Below, one piece after another: positions 27,654 to 38,400 of a stretch of DNA of 64,000 nucleotides (within the stretch, counting starts at the first letter, position 1; each line of letters opens with the position of its first letter). The stretch is from positions 1,793,557-1,857,556 of the forward strand of contig CAJINV010000003.1 of assembly GCA_905178155.1 (NCBI GenBank). The letters are read 5' to 3'. The notes under the pieces are model-generated. The model saw only the letters and a program-made list of their open reading frames with translations. It was not told the origin of the DNA and ran no database searches. The stretch comes from Amoebophrya sp. A120. Taxonomy: Eukaryota > Sar > Dinophyceae > Syndiniales > Amoebophryaceae. A program made the translations under genes and the position numbers.

Positions 27654-30418
27654 TCATTTCTCGTTGATCCGACCAGCGAAAAGCGAATGCGCAGACGAAG
27701 TGCCAGCATTCGCCGAAGCTTTCGCATGACTTGCTGCTCGCGCGCCAAAAATGGACGTGGAAACCGGCACTGGTTTAGCGTTTGGCGATGGCTTTGCAAA
27801 CAGGCTCGATTCCTCGCTGTTGATGCCCCGAGCGAGCTGTTGAATCGTCTGGTGAATGATTTTTTGTTGGTCCCGCTGCGACAGCTTCTGAAACTCCGAG
27901 GGCATTTGCGCCATCGGCTTCATGTTCATCGTTCGTGGCACAGCTGCCTGGACTTGTGTTTGGTTCAGGTGGTGCACCGCTGTTGATGCTGGTGGCCCTG
28001 CCTCGGCTCCTATATGCTTGGGCTGCGATGATTTTCGCTCATCCGCTTTCAGTTCTGAGCCTCGAGGGTCTACTGGTCTCGGACGCGGCGCTGTCCCTTT
28101 TTCGTCCGATACTAATACTCAGGGAAAATTTGTCACCGTCACCGTTTTGGCATATTCATTTTTTGAGCAAAAAAATTTGAATTTCTGCTGGCTTTGTATG
28201 CGTGTCCGTGTCTGCCACATGTTGCAACTGCGGCAAGCTAGCTACTGCGTTTCAAGCGCGCTGACCTAGCTCGCTGAAGGTAGTCCCGAAATATCCCAGA
28301 ACGGCGCTGCCGTTATACAGGCCAAAGCCGCGGCTCGTCCAGAAGGTCCTTGGCTGGGAGGCTGTCTACTGACACTAGAGCAACCAGATTTCCGTCCGCG
28401 GAGGATCGGAATACTGCGGCTGGTCTTGCTGGGTTGCCCCTCAGCATCTCGGGCACATCTTACTCCTTGACGAAAGACCTTCAGCAAAGGACCTCCACAA
28501 CCCGTGAAAAAAAGGCAAACTTTTAAGCAAATTAACCGACGACCCGGTGACAAATCTCGAAAATCGTGCATTTTGCACGGTATGGTGGACTATGGGAGCC
28601 CAAAAGCGGAACTGGTGACAAATGCCCGAAATTTTGCATTTTGCGCGGTATGGTGGACGATTGCGCACTGATCAAAAATTCTTGCAGCTGCAAGAATTTT
28701 TGGTCCGTGCGCAATCGTCCACCATACCCTGCAAAATGCAAGAATTTGCTGATTTGTCACCAGTAACAAATCTGGCTCGGAAACGTCCACCATACCGTGC
28801 AAAATGTAAAATTTCTGGGATTTGTCACCAGGTGGTCGTTAAATTTGCTTAAAATTTTGCTGCTTTTTTCTGGGTTCTGGAGGTCCTTTGCCGGAGGCTT
28901 TTAGTCAAGGAGTGACAAGGGCCCGACATTCCCAGGAGCAACCCAACATCACAAGCCGCACCATGCAGAAGCCCCCCCAGCAAGGATCGAGCCCCTATGC
29001 GCCAGCAGCCAGCCTCCTCGCAACGGGCCTTCTGGAGCCGCGTCTTCGGTCTGTACGACGGCAAAGCCATTCCGGGGCGCTTCTGGATTGTGTTCAACTA
29101 CACGGGCCACCATGCTCGAAGTGTAATGCCTCGCGGGCCACATTTGCAACAACTGATCAATACGGGCATGTGTGGGATATCAGGAAAAAATCAATTTTTT
29201 TGGGTCGGAAAATGAATATGCCAAAACGGTGACGGTGACAAATTTTCCCTGAATAACTAATACGTCAGTATCATGTGCTGGCGGCTTGAAGAGTGAGGCT
29301 AATCCTGCCATCGGCCGTGAAATCGGGTTCGTTGTCGTTGTACTTACCGCGGATGCGGCAGCCGCAGGTGCAAGTGCGGGTCCGGGCGATCCAGCGACAC
29401 GACGCATGGGTGCAGGACCGAACCCACCAGGTCGCGAGGGAAAATTGGCAGCATTCACTTGCTTCACCTGTCAGACAAACGATTCATTCGAAGTAGCTTC
29501 CGAACAATTCATTACTCCAAACAAACGAGAGTCCAAGTCCGCATTTCATCAGACACTCCAAAGCAAACAGTTGATAGATTAGATATGCATCAATTCGAAT
29601 TCCAACTTCACGCACCGGAACAAGTACTTACCTCAGCTGCTGCAGATGAGGATGCTACAGATGCAGCCAGAAGAGGCGTCTGTCCGGCAAGTGGTGGACT
29701 CGAGGCGAGACCATTCTTGATCCCCGGTTCTGGATTCGCGCGTCCGGTGCCATATTGGTCTCGAGTATGACCTGCAGAGAATCCGGTACGAGCAGCGACG
29801 ACCACATCAGGGCCAGGCGTGTTAAGCGGCTTCCTCTGCAGCGCCCCTGGTCCGTCTTGTTGCGCCTCCTCCGCTCCTCCTGTTTTCAAACGCTTCGCGG
29901 GCCGCAGTTGCTCCTGAATTGCTCCGTTGAGTGCATCTTTCACCACATTTTGAAGAGGGAAAAATGTACAGCGAAGCCGAAAAACGGGTGACGGTGCTAT
30001 GCAAACAAAACCATAGTCATAGAGAACTCTATTTTTTGAGTTTGCAAAGGTCACCTACAGTCTGTGGAACAGTTAAGTACAGTATCACCCTGTAGTTTTC
30101 CGCGCGATCGCACATTTGAACACTTTCATACTTCATATCCAGTATTATCGGTGGGAAGGTCCCGAGAAGCATCGTCTTCAGGTCCTCGAGCTGTAGAATG
30201 CTGTCCTGCAAATTTCGTTCCAGCTCTTTCTTGATTTCGATGTACGCTTTCTCGCGAAACTCCGTCTCGACCGCACTGCATGCTGACGTAGTGGTTGACG
30301 ACGGGAAGCTCGTGGCTGTTGGTAGAGACGAGGACGAGCTCGAGCCGCTGGAACCTCCGCCACTTGATATGCTGGTCAGGATCGCGTTCGGGTTGAACAA
30401 CCCGGCACAGCTGTTCAT
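27654..30418 (-). CDS. Unknown protein in four exons, interrupted by a foldback element
   Basis: Start ATG 30416-30418. Exons 30418-30055, 29996-29632, 29467-29256 and 28110-27654 sum to 466 codons. Intron 1 is only 57 nt (GT-AG, phase 1). Intron 2 is GTAAGTA...CAG, phase 0. The third gap is a ~1.1-kb inverted-repeat element flanked by an 8-bp duplication; removing it plus one duplication copy joins the frame. An alternative GT-AG solution (donor at 29347, acceptor ending 28023) would drop about 60 codons with the element. The protein has a Ser-rich N-terminus and a conserved-looking globular block (KKELERNLQDSILQLEDLK, TFPPIILDMKYESV). Basic and Ala/Pro-rich linkers and a Gln/Ser-rich C-terminal helix (SEFQKLSQRDQQKIIHQTIQ) complete it. 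I do not recognise the family. PAKRLK resembles a nuclear localisation signal. Confidence 0.7.
28111..29263. mobile_element. 1.14-kb foldback element with 8-bp target duplication (introner-like)
   Basis: The sequence ACTAATAC occurs at 28111-28118 and again at 29256-29263. Between these copies the outer ends are inverted copies beginning TCAGGGAAAATTTGTCACC. The match runs for about 50 bp with few changes. Reading inward, both arms remain recognisably complementary but more diverged, roughly 28119-28690 against 28700-29252. The motif GTATGGTGGAC occurs four times in alternating orientation, and a near-perfect centre lies around 28680-28695 (CTTGCAGCTGCAAG). Nothing inside looks like a transposase gene, so this is a non-autonomous foldback or MITE-like element. 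The 8-bp duplication and CAGGG-type end recall hAT transposons. It interrupts the coding frame of the 27654-30418 gene and presumably is spliced out as an intron. Confidence 0.88.
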
Positions 30419-31244
30419 CTTGTTGCACTTCTACTTTTGTATTTCAGAAATTAAGAATGACCACGTGAATGACGAAGCAGACGGAGACGACTAAAGGAGC
30501 TTCTACTTTGGTTGTGTAGCTCCCGGGCTGGCACAAAGGTGTAAACGCACCACTGTTTAGAAGGGCAAGAAGTTGCTTGGATTGAACTACACCAGTAGGT
30601 GGCCTAAGAGACTGACTTTCGTCCTCGCAATCCCTGAACGAAGTCCAACTGAAAGAAACTGACGATAAGGGATATCGAGGACAAATCGAAACTCGACGAA
30701 AAAAGGGTAAATCAAAACTCAAATTACTGGACAACTACGAAAATCAAGAATGTACAAGTAGTGGGCGAGAACAGCGGGTACACAAAAAATGCATAGTCAC
30801 CACATCAAGTCATGGCTTCCACTAGCACGACTGGCACTCGTCAGTCACCGTCGCAAGTAGCGGACTTGCTTTGTGTTCCTTTTACACTTATACTTAACCT
30901 TGTTCTTGTCTTTTTCCAAATTTTTGCTATTCAATAGCAATTTAGAGGAGGTCCGAGGTCGAGGTCACACTAACAATGAATTGAGCAATTCACACAAGGT
31001 TTGCATTGCGATTGGTAGTTGTTTCAAGTGCTACAACTAACACGAAGGTATGTTGTCGCTTTCCTTTTGTTCTTTTCTCGTTCCGTGGTTTTCGCCCAGC
31101 ATTACAAGTTCCTTTCGTTCCATAGTAAGTACCACAGTCCACTTTTGCTTGTTCGAGCCAGCGCAGCCGCTGTTCGTTTTTTTACAAAAAACTCACAAGG
31201 AAGATGAAATTTGGTTTTTCTAGGGAGCTCTATTCGGGTTTGCT
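30419..31244. other. Intergenic spacer
   Basis: 826 bp with no gene that I can support. A small palindrome (TTGCTATT-C-AATAGCAA arms, near 30927-30943) is the only structure noted. It separates the Lys-rich gene's stop from the start of the 465-residue gene. Confidence 0.5.
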
Positions 31245-32465
31245 TTACTTCTTCTTCATCACGACCATCTTGGGCTTGGTTTGCTTGGCGTTGGCATTCG
31301 TAGTTTTCGCCGTCTTGCTATTATTTTTCGTGTTTTTCATGTTCATCTTGTTGGCTCCATTCTTCTTCATCACGACCATCTTGGGCTTGGTTGTCGTGGC
31401 GTTCTTGGCATTCATTTTCGCCGGCATGCTATTGCTTGTTTTCGTCTTTTTCTTGTTCATCTTGCTGGCCGCCCCATTTTCATTTTTTCCCCCGCGTTTT
31501 GATTTTTCTCTACCTGTTGGTTGTATTGATGATCTTGGTCATGCACAACTTGTTAAGGTGTGATCGTACAATGAGCAACTCGCAACAGGAAAGCGAGTTC
31601 TTTGTGCTTGTATTCCTTTCTTGTCCATACGCCGTTCCTGTGTAGTCCGCATCGCACTCGCACAAGATTTTAAAAAAGCACTCATAATGGAAGGACTTAT
31701 CTATCACGACCGGCTACGCAGTGGCAATACGGCCGAGAACAAAGGAAAGCCGGCCTTTTTAAAAAAACACTGCACAAGTACTAGCCGCAATACCAATGCC
31801 ATCGCTTCCTCAGGCTCTTCGTCCTCGGCCTGCTCTGCGTCCTTCTTTTTTCCATGATGCGCTTTCCACTCGCGGAGGAGCAGGTCCGGGTCGATCTTCG
31901 CCGCCGCCTCGTCTTCGCCGCAAAACTCGCCAGACGTGACATATTTGTAGGAGTCGAGGTAATCGAGGCGGTCCTCAACCCACTTGGTTTCGTTCTCTAC
32001 TTCAGCTTTCTTCCGCCCCGCTACACTGCGCGCCAATTTTGCCAAGCCATCGCTAAGCACCTGAAAGTTTTTGCCTTTTGAATCCGAGCAGAAGAATTCG
32101 ATTTGATGTCATGGAGTTTCTCAATATCATGGCGAGATGAGCTATGATAAGCAAACGAAAGATCCGGGTCTAGAGCATGAAAAGCAAAAGCGACACATTA
32201 CCTCATAAATCTTCTCGACCGGAAACCCACACGAGCTCATTACTCCTCTGTCATGAATGTGCGAGCACACGTTCAGCACGATATCAATTTTGCCTTGGAG
32301 GCTTAGCACCTTCCCCGCTTGCTCCAGCGCCTTTTCGTGGAGGCGGTAGAGCGGATAGCGCATCCGGGAAAACAAACCACTTTTGACGCTCCACACTTCG
32401 TCTTCATAGAGATCGAGCCACGCCTCGATCTCGTTTTCCGAAGCGTCTTTTTTTAACGCTTTCAT
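31245..32465 (-). CDS. Small multi-exon gene with Lys-rich repeat C-terminus, unknown
   Basis: Exon 1 (32465-32202) starts with ATG and ends at GAG|GTAATG. Exon 2 starts at 32060 after TTTCAG, phase 0. These encode a charged helical protein (EIEAWLDLYEDEVWSVKSGLFSRMRYPLYRLHEKAL; KWVEDRLDYLDSYKYVTSGEF) ending in an acidic stretch. A third exon from 31513, after CCAACAG, encodes a Lys/Asn/Thr/Met-rich tail. This tail includes two copies of TKPKMVVMKK (period 111 bp) and stops at 31245. Its third codon positions are strongly G/C, supporting the frame. To enter that frame, exon 2 must use a phase-1 donor. The one I find is at 31717 (C|GTAGCC), which adds an odd hydrophobic stretch. The exon 2-3 join is therefore tentative, and the Lys-rich part could belong to a separate small gene. 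Basic tails of this kind bind nucleic acid. Confidence 0.6.
31250..31460. repeat. Two tandem ~111-bp coding repeats
   Basis: The string TTCTTCTTCATCACGACC and following bases recur 111 bp apart (near 31250 and 31361). The similarity extends over most of the unit. On the minus strand the unit encodes a 37-residue Lys-rich repeat. On the plus strand the same DNA gives a spurious hydrophobic ORF. Confidence 0.75.
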
Positions 32466-33209
32466 GTTGATTCCCTGCGGTCACGGGGAAATGAAATGGT
32501 GGTCAGGAGCTACGGTACAACAAATAGGTCTATTGTTTTGTTTTTTTTTCTTTTGGAACGATATACACGACAAAGGAATGCTCAACATGAAGTATGGGCG
32601 GCGATACTCTTTTGCATAAAGATTAGATGTAGATCATGGCATGTTGTTGGCACGGCGTTTTAATCAGCGCACCACAATTGTGTGCGGCGTTGATTCTATT
32701 TCGAGGCACGTTTGAGCTAACGAGTGGTGCTGCGTCCCCCATACGAAAAACAATGGCAGACCGACACCGACGATCGTCGTGTTTATACTTTGGAAAACAT
32801 GATCAGTCACAATCAACCGAGATCGAGAAACCATATTTGTAGAAGATTTGTACGCTCATATTCATCATGGTCCCTGCTAGGTAGTAACACGAAACAAGAT
32901 CCCGGACCCAGCTGTTCCCCTGAACCCAGCTGAAGATAAGCCGACGTAGTCCTGAGTGTGCCGCCGAAACCCAAACCTGGACCGATAGGGAATGCAGAGA
33001 CTTCCCTAGTACAAGCGACACGTCGTGCTCGTGATCGATTTCAGCACGGACACGCACACGGAGCACATCTCGTACGAAGGAAAACGACCGGCGCGAACAG
33101 GTTCTATTTTTCTCCGATTTTGGATTCTTGCGCTAGAAACTCGGTTTCAAATTTCCTTTATCGCCGTCATTTGCGTATTGAAATGTAGGTCCCTCCTTCA
33201 GGTCGTGCT
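32466..33209. other. Intergenic spacer, nothing recognised
   Basis: 744 bp between the Lys-rich gene start and the methyltransferase stop. ORFs on both strands overlap and show no coding character. No RNA gene or element ends are seen. Confidence 0.5.
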
Positions 33210-34097
33210 TCACGTTTTTGTTACTACGCAACCTTCATAGCAATACACTGGTATGGATTTGAACTTTTCCACTTTCGTTGGAGCCACGTTTTCGATAGGC
33301 AGGCGAAACACATACGACACAACCTTGCATTTTCTCGTCGTCAGCGCCGTTTCGAGCACATCCACGATGTGCTTCATGCCCTCCGGAACCAAGTATACGA
33401 AAAATATTGTTCCAGTTTCGGCAATTTCTGTCCGAAATCCGCATACATCAGCGAGCAGCAGCTCGGGGCGGAGCGTGTTTTCATTTCCGCTATTTGGTGT
33501 TTCTGTATCTGTTAAAGTAGTTTGAGAAGATCTTCCAAAGCGCATCGCCGCTAGTACCTGGCCGGCAGCTTTCGAAGACAGCACGGCGCCCTCTCTGTCT
33601 TTGACCAGGTATTCTCCGCTCGTGGCCGCAGTTTCTTCTTCAAGAATCGCCGGCGCAGTAGATGAGGTTGAACATAACGCAGCAGGAGTTCTTGTCTTGC
33701 CGTGAAGTAGCTGACAGCTTTCTAGCCGCTCCTGTGCCTTCTCGAACAAAACGGGATCGTACTCTATCCCGATGGCCGCTCGTGGTAGTCGGTCCGCAAA
33801 GCGCTTGACGAAAGCACCCACTACACGGCCGTCACCGCAGCCAAGATCGAAAAACACGTCACGGTCCGTCACACCCGCGCCCTCCGCGTAGAAATCCAGC
33901 GCCAGCTGAATCACTTCGTCGCTTGTCGGATTAAACGGCGCTAGCTTTGGCCCGGAGCAAAGGGCGGGGTCCCCAATCTTGGGCATTGTCTTCGTTCCAT
34001 GATCCGCTGTCTCGGGGGGCGGGGCGCCGTAGGGATTTGCGGCAGCACCACTCGGTACCGGAGCGGAAGAACCGCCACTAGTACTAGGGGATACCAT
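33210..34097 (-). CDS. Class I SAM-dependent methyltransferase, FAM173/ATPSCKMT-like (295 aa)
   Basis: ATG at 34095-34097, intact 295 codons. PTSDEVIQLALDFY (57-70) precedes the SAM-binding motif I, FFDLGCGDGRVV (82-93). The motif II acidic position sits in IGIEYDP (109-115). The C-terminal strand pair FFVYLVPEGMKHIVDVLE and VVSYVFRLPIENVAP matches the layout of small protein-lysine methyltransferases of the FAM173 type. In animals these modify the mitochondrial ATP synthase c subunit and the ANT carrier. A Ser/Thr/Ala-rich insert of roughly 60 residues (about 140-195) separates the two halves. The N-terminal 45 residues are Pro/Gly/Ser-rich and do not look like a clear mitochondrial presequence or membrane anchor. 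Substrate assignment is therefore inference; DOT1-like histone methyltransferases share the same motif I pattern and were the main alternative. Confidence 0.8.
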   Translation of the reverse strand: MVSPSTSGGSSAPVPSGAAANPYGAPPPETADHGTKTMPKIGDPALCSGPKLAPFNPTSDEVIQLALDFYAEGAGVTDRDVFFDLGCGDGRVVGAFVKRFADRLPRAAIGIEYDPVLFEKAQERLESCQLLHGKTRTPAALCSTSSTAPAILEEETAATSGEYLVKDREGAVLSSKAAGQVLAAMRFGRSSQTTLTDTETPNSGNENTLRPELLLADVCGFRTEIAETGTIFFVYLVPEGMKHIVDVLETALTTRKCKVVSYVFRLPIENVAPTKVEKFKSIPVYCYEGCVVTKT

Positions 34098-35443
34098 GAT
34101 GTTCTGTTGCGACGCTGTCGCTGGATACCACTACTAGTACCTCCGGAAGGTCAATAAACCGCAAGACTGTAGTACACTCAAATGGAAGTGATGAGGTGTT
34201 CATTGATTTTGTTTTTGTCTAGGAGCACGAAGTGCAACTTCTGCAACTACAGTGCCTACTTCTAATGGGCCTGATACATGATTTGGCGAGTTGTTTGTGT
34301 TCCTCACAAAAGTTTTAGTCAGCGCATATACACACTGTATGTTCCTCTTTGCTGAATTTCGTGATGGTAAGGAGGTGATACTTTCTCTTCGCTCCCTGGA
34401 CCTTTGCGTTTGATCGTGGCGGCTCAAGGCGATATCAATGCTGTTCAAGGAGCAACCCACACGACCTCCTCATACGGACCCATTCTGGGATAAGGGTGAA
34501 GATCACGGCCTTTTAGCGGTTGGCATTGATTGCCCTGCACCAGAAAGAGAAAAGACGTATCGGTCGTGGTTTTATCTTCATTTTCGTTCTTGCACTTGCA
34601 CCGCTACTTTCCTACGTTGCAGCCTTGCACCAGCACCAGTAGTACTTTATTGCGTCGCAAACCCGCAAACAAGTGCCACCCTGGTGACGATGAAGACGAG
34701 AGCAACTGGGCCATCCTCCTTCAGCTGCATCTGGTCTTCGGAACTCCCTATCCGCAGCTGTGCTCCTCCTGGATGGTGGCGTCTCGTCTGATTGAATTCA
34801 TTCGTTCTACTTGTGCTACGGATTGGTAACAGGATCAGTTCAGCAAAAAGTTTTTCATACGCACGCATACGCATGTTCATACGCTTTCGCTGGCAAGGAC
34901 GACCTCATACGTTGGTGCCCCACGGCCGTTGCTTACTGTCAAGAACTGAAACAACCGTAACGGTAACGGATGCAACATTCACATTCATCTGATGTTTGAT
35001 AATCGGATAATTGTTAAGAGGATTTCTAGGAAAGTCTGCAACGTCAAAATTGTCAAAGAAAGTTCAAGAAAAACAGACCGAGCAAGTGTCCATAGGACCT
35101 TGAAGAAGATCACTTAGAGCGGAACCCTACGCCTATAGAATCTCTCGACATTGTACAATGGGACAAAGCTGCAGGGTTCTCGCTAGACATTCAACTGCAT
35201 GATGTTGCATTGTTTTGGTAATTGATGGTCTAGTCAGTGCAAGTGCTTCTAGTACGGCTAGGGACAGAGGCGGAAGAAAACATCATACATACATATACAA
35301 TGTGGTCGACACCACGAACAGTTCTACCTAACGTAACCCGCCTCTATCTGGGATGAAAATGAGTGAATTGAAACGGAAATATTAACATCTTGTTCTCCTC
35401 ACTCGATTAGGACTACATGGACAACCACATCCTACTCCTAGTC
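34098..35443. other. Long intergenic spacer, nothing recognised
   Basis: 1346 bp between the stop of the giant Cys-module gene and the methyltransferase start. ORFs of 60-117 codons occur on both strands but overlap antisense and show no coding pattern. I see no tRNA or rRNA, tandem repeats or element ends. It is one of the two largest gene-free stretches in the window. Confidence 0.5.
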
Positions 35444-38400
35444 CTACATCACATTTCCGAGTATCGAGTTCGCGGTTCCTCCGATCGAGTTGCCAACGGA
35501 CCCCAGTCCCGTAATGCCTTGCTGGCCCAGGTTTCCGAAAGTACTGCCGACACTGCCCAAAGCCCCGGACACGTCTCCGTTCGTGAGCTGCGTACCCAGG
35601 CCGCCCGCAAAGTTCGCCGCATCAACACCACCCTGGCCAGCCAGCTGAGCCCCCTGCCCCGCCAGCGCAGCTGCGTCTTTTCCTAGTCCCACCGCGCTTT
35701 CCGGTGCGTTGCTCAAGGCGGTGCCGGCGGCGCCGACCGCATTCCCTGCTCCGTGCGCAGCATCTCCCGCGGCGGCGGCTCCCTTTGACAGAATGTTCTT
35801 GTCCTGCGCGTTCATCAAGGCGCTTTGGTGCCCGTCCTCCGTTTCTGGTGGGGGGTTGTGCGCCATGCGCAACTTACAGCGGGCATTCGCGTTTCGGCCG
35901 CAGTAGCACCCTATCAAATGCAGAAGTGTCTGGGTCTGGAAGGATACAAGGTTTGTCATGTTGGAAGGCTAAGGGCAGGGCGTCCCATTCGTTTATAAAC
36001 TTAAAACGGTAGCCACCTACCCAGCAAACTCTGAGTGGAATAAGCACGGGCAAAGCGATCTCTACCGAGAGACAGTCACAAGAGCTCCTGGGACGGCTGC
36101 GGGATGAGCTTTGTAGCCATCTGAGTAGGGATAACTTTGCCGGCAGATACAAGGTTTGTCATGCACATTTTGCAAGAATCCTGATGTCTGCGATGCATGC
36201 CCTAGCATCACAGATTATGTGAGGGCTTTCTGATTCCTATGCCGCATGAGAAATGCCCTCTCGCCGTGGCCAAAACCAGACCTCTTTTGCTGTTCATGCA
36301 ATACAGATTTTTGGATAATGCAGACGCAGCATCACAAGCTGCAATCTTCCAGACCCAGACATATTTGCATTTGATACACCCGAGCCGCGGCTCGGTCCGA
36401 AATTCGAACATGCACCCGTGCGGGTACTTGTCCTTTGGACAGTTCCGGTCGGACGTCGTGTTACTCAAATGCCCGTTGTTGTCGTCGTGAAAGGCACACT
36501 CGTGATCGGACATCACCTTGGTCGCGCAGTCGTCCCGTAACGCTTTCATGACGCTCTCCTCCTCTTTCGCAAGCTGGTCGCGGAAGTGCTTCAAGCCGTC
36601 CTTCTCCAGGCCGTCGAGAACTTTCAAATTATAGCCGATCGTCTGCCCGAGCGGCATGCCGACGCCCCCGACTACGTGCTCTTTGATCACGTCATTGGAG
36701 AAAAGATCTGCATCTACTTCTGGTTCTGCGAATGAGGTACTACAAGACGCAGGACTCTTGTTGTTCTTCATGTTCATTCGGTCTCCTGCTCCGCTGGACG
36801 CTGTATAAAAGCTGGTTGTGGAAGACGACGACCTCAATCGCGGTGTTGTTCTCGAGACCACGGGTGACGGGGCCGTACCGCCCCCTCCGCTGACCATGTC
36901 TGCGAAGAGCGCACCGATTCGTGAAGACAAAGCCTGGGTTACGCGACCAACCGTAAGCGCCGAGGCCGACAGCTGAAAGGCGGCGCTTAGTGCTGTCGCG
37001 GTGTTACCACCAGATGATCCCGCCATGTGTAGCATGTCGTATTGCGCGTTACCGTCGCTGTGCAAGAAGGATGTCGTACCACCCAGCAAATGCGACGCGT
37101 CGTGCTCGTCATGTGTATCATGCACGAAGTCAGAACCGGAGAAAAAAGACGATCTTGATACAGTGCCGCTCGTCGGCTTGAGCTCCTGGGCACACCCAGA
37201 CGCCGAACCTTTCACCCATGGCGAAGCGAGCTCATCAGAGGAAGAAAAGAATGTGGTGGAGGAGTACTGGTGCTTTTGGGATCGCCGGCCGCGGCCAGCA
37301 AAACTTTTTACTCTTTGCGAACCCGTATCTTCGTGAAGTGGTGAGATATTTGAACAAGATGATGTGGAAAAATAGTCCACGTACGACGAACGTGTCGGAA
37401 GAAGAACCGAACCCTCCTTCTTTGCGCCTCTATTCGCGACTGGTCCTCCTGTAGTTCCCGATGTGCTTAAGAAACTACTCGAACCTGCTGCTGTAGTGCG
37501 GAACGTGGTGGAGGGGACGCTGTCAGGTTCTTGCAAAGAACCTCCTTGCGTCGTCGAAGGTTTCAGATCGTCGCCAGCACCTCCGCCCCGCGCAGCCGCG
37601 TCTGCATGATCCACTCCTTCGCGAAGATTCTTCGTAGATCGTTGCGTCTCCACCATGGCAGTGATGTTGGTTGGAAGTCCCATGCTTGCCATGGGATTCA
37701 TGGAGGGCATGCCACCGCTCAGCGGGTTAGACATCATACCTCCTGGCATTCCGCCCAAAGGGTTTGACATTCCGCTAAGCGGGTTCATTGAGGACATGTA
37801 CCCCTGCGCAGCGGCGGTTGCCTTCTGTTGCGCGGCTTCGGGGGAAAGCGCTGCGGGGTCAAGACCTTGCTGGGCCGCCAAGGCTGCGGGATCTAGGTTC
37901 GTCGGCAGGTTTTGCGCCAAATTCGCCCCTGCAGCAGCTCCTCCAGCACCGGGAACTACCGGAGTGGTCGGTGGGGCCTCTGGCAGCTCCTCTTCCGGCT
38001 CCAGGGTTTCCAAGAGCGCTTCGGCGACGTTCTCCTGCTTCGGAACCGCGTGAAATTGCTGCAGTGCGTTTCCGTCTGCGAATCGCATCACCCGCTGGTA
38101 GTCTTCGTCCTTGATCAGACCCAGGGCAATCTCCGCTTTGATGGTGGCCTCGCCCGGGTAGAGGGAAAACACGCTCGTCGCACTCTTGTACGTGGCGGGG
38201 ATCTGCGTTTCGTCCACCTCGTGGTCGCCCCACAGCGGCACGCCGAACTTGTCGTAGGTGGGCGTCGGCACGGGCTTGGTCACCCGGTACACGTTGGTTC
38301 CGAGCTCCTGACGGGAGGCGTCGTCGATCAACAAACTCACGCCGCCGGCACAGTCGGCGTTGTCGATCCTTCCGCACACGCAGGCCTCCTGACCCACAGC

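Noticed and set aside
31204-31563. 119-codon plus-strand ORF encoding a very hydrophobic 'membrane protein'
   Set aside because: It is the antisense of the Lys-rich repeat exon: Lys and Asn codons read backwards give Phe, Leu and Val. Third-position bias favours the minus strand.
33210-34097. DOT1-type histone methyltransferase
   Set aside because: Motif I alone would allow it, but the protein is short and the strand pair near the C-terminus (FVYLVPEG, VVSYVFRLP) fits the FAM173/ATPSCKMT layout better.
34405-34420. GGCTCAAG, the last bases of the dinoflagellate spliced leader
   Set aside because: Only the final eight bases match; the rest of the leader is absent, so it is probably chance.
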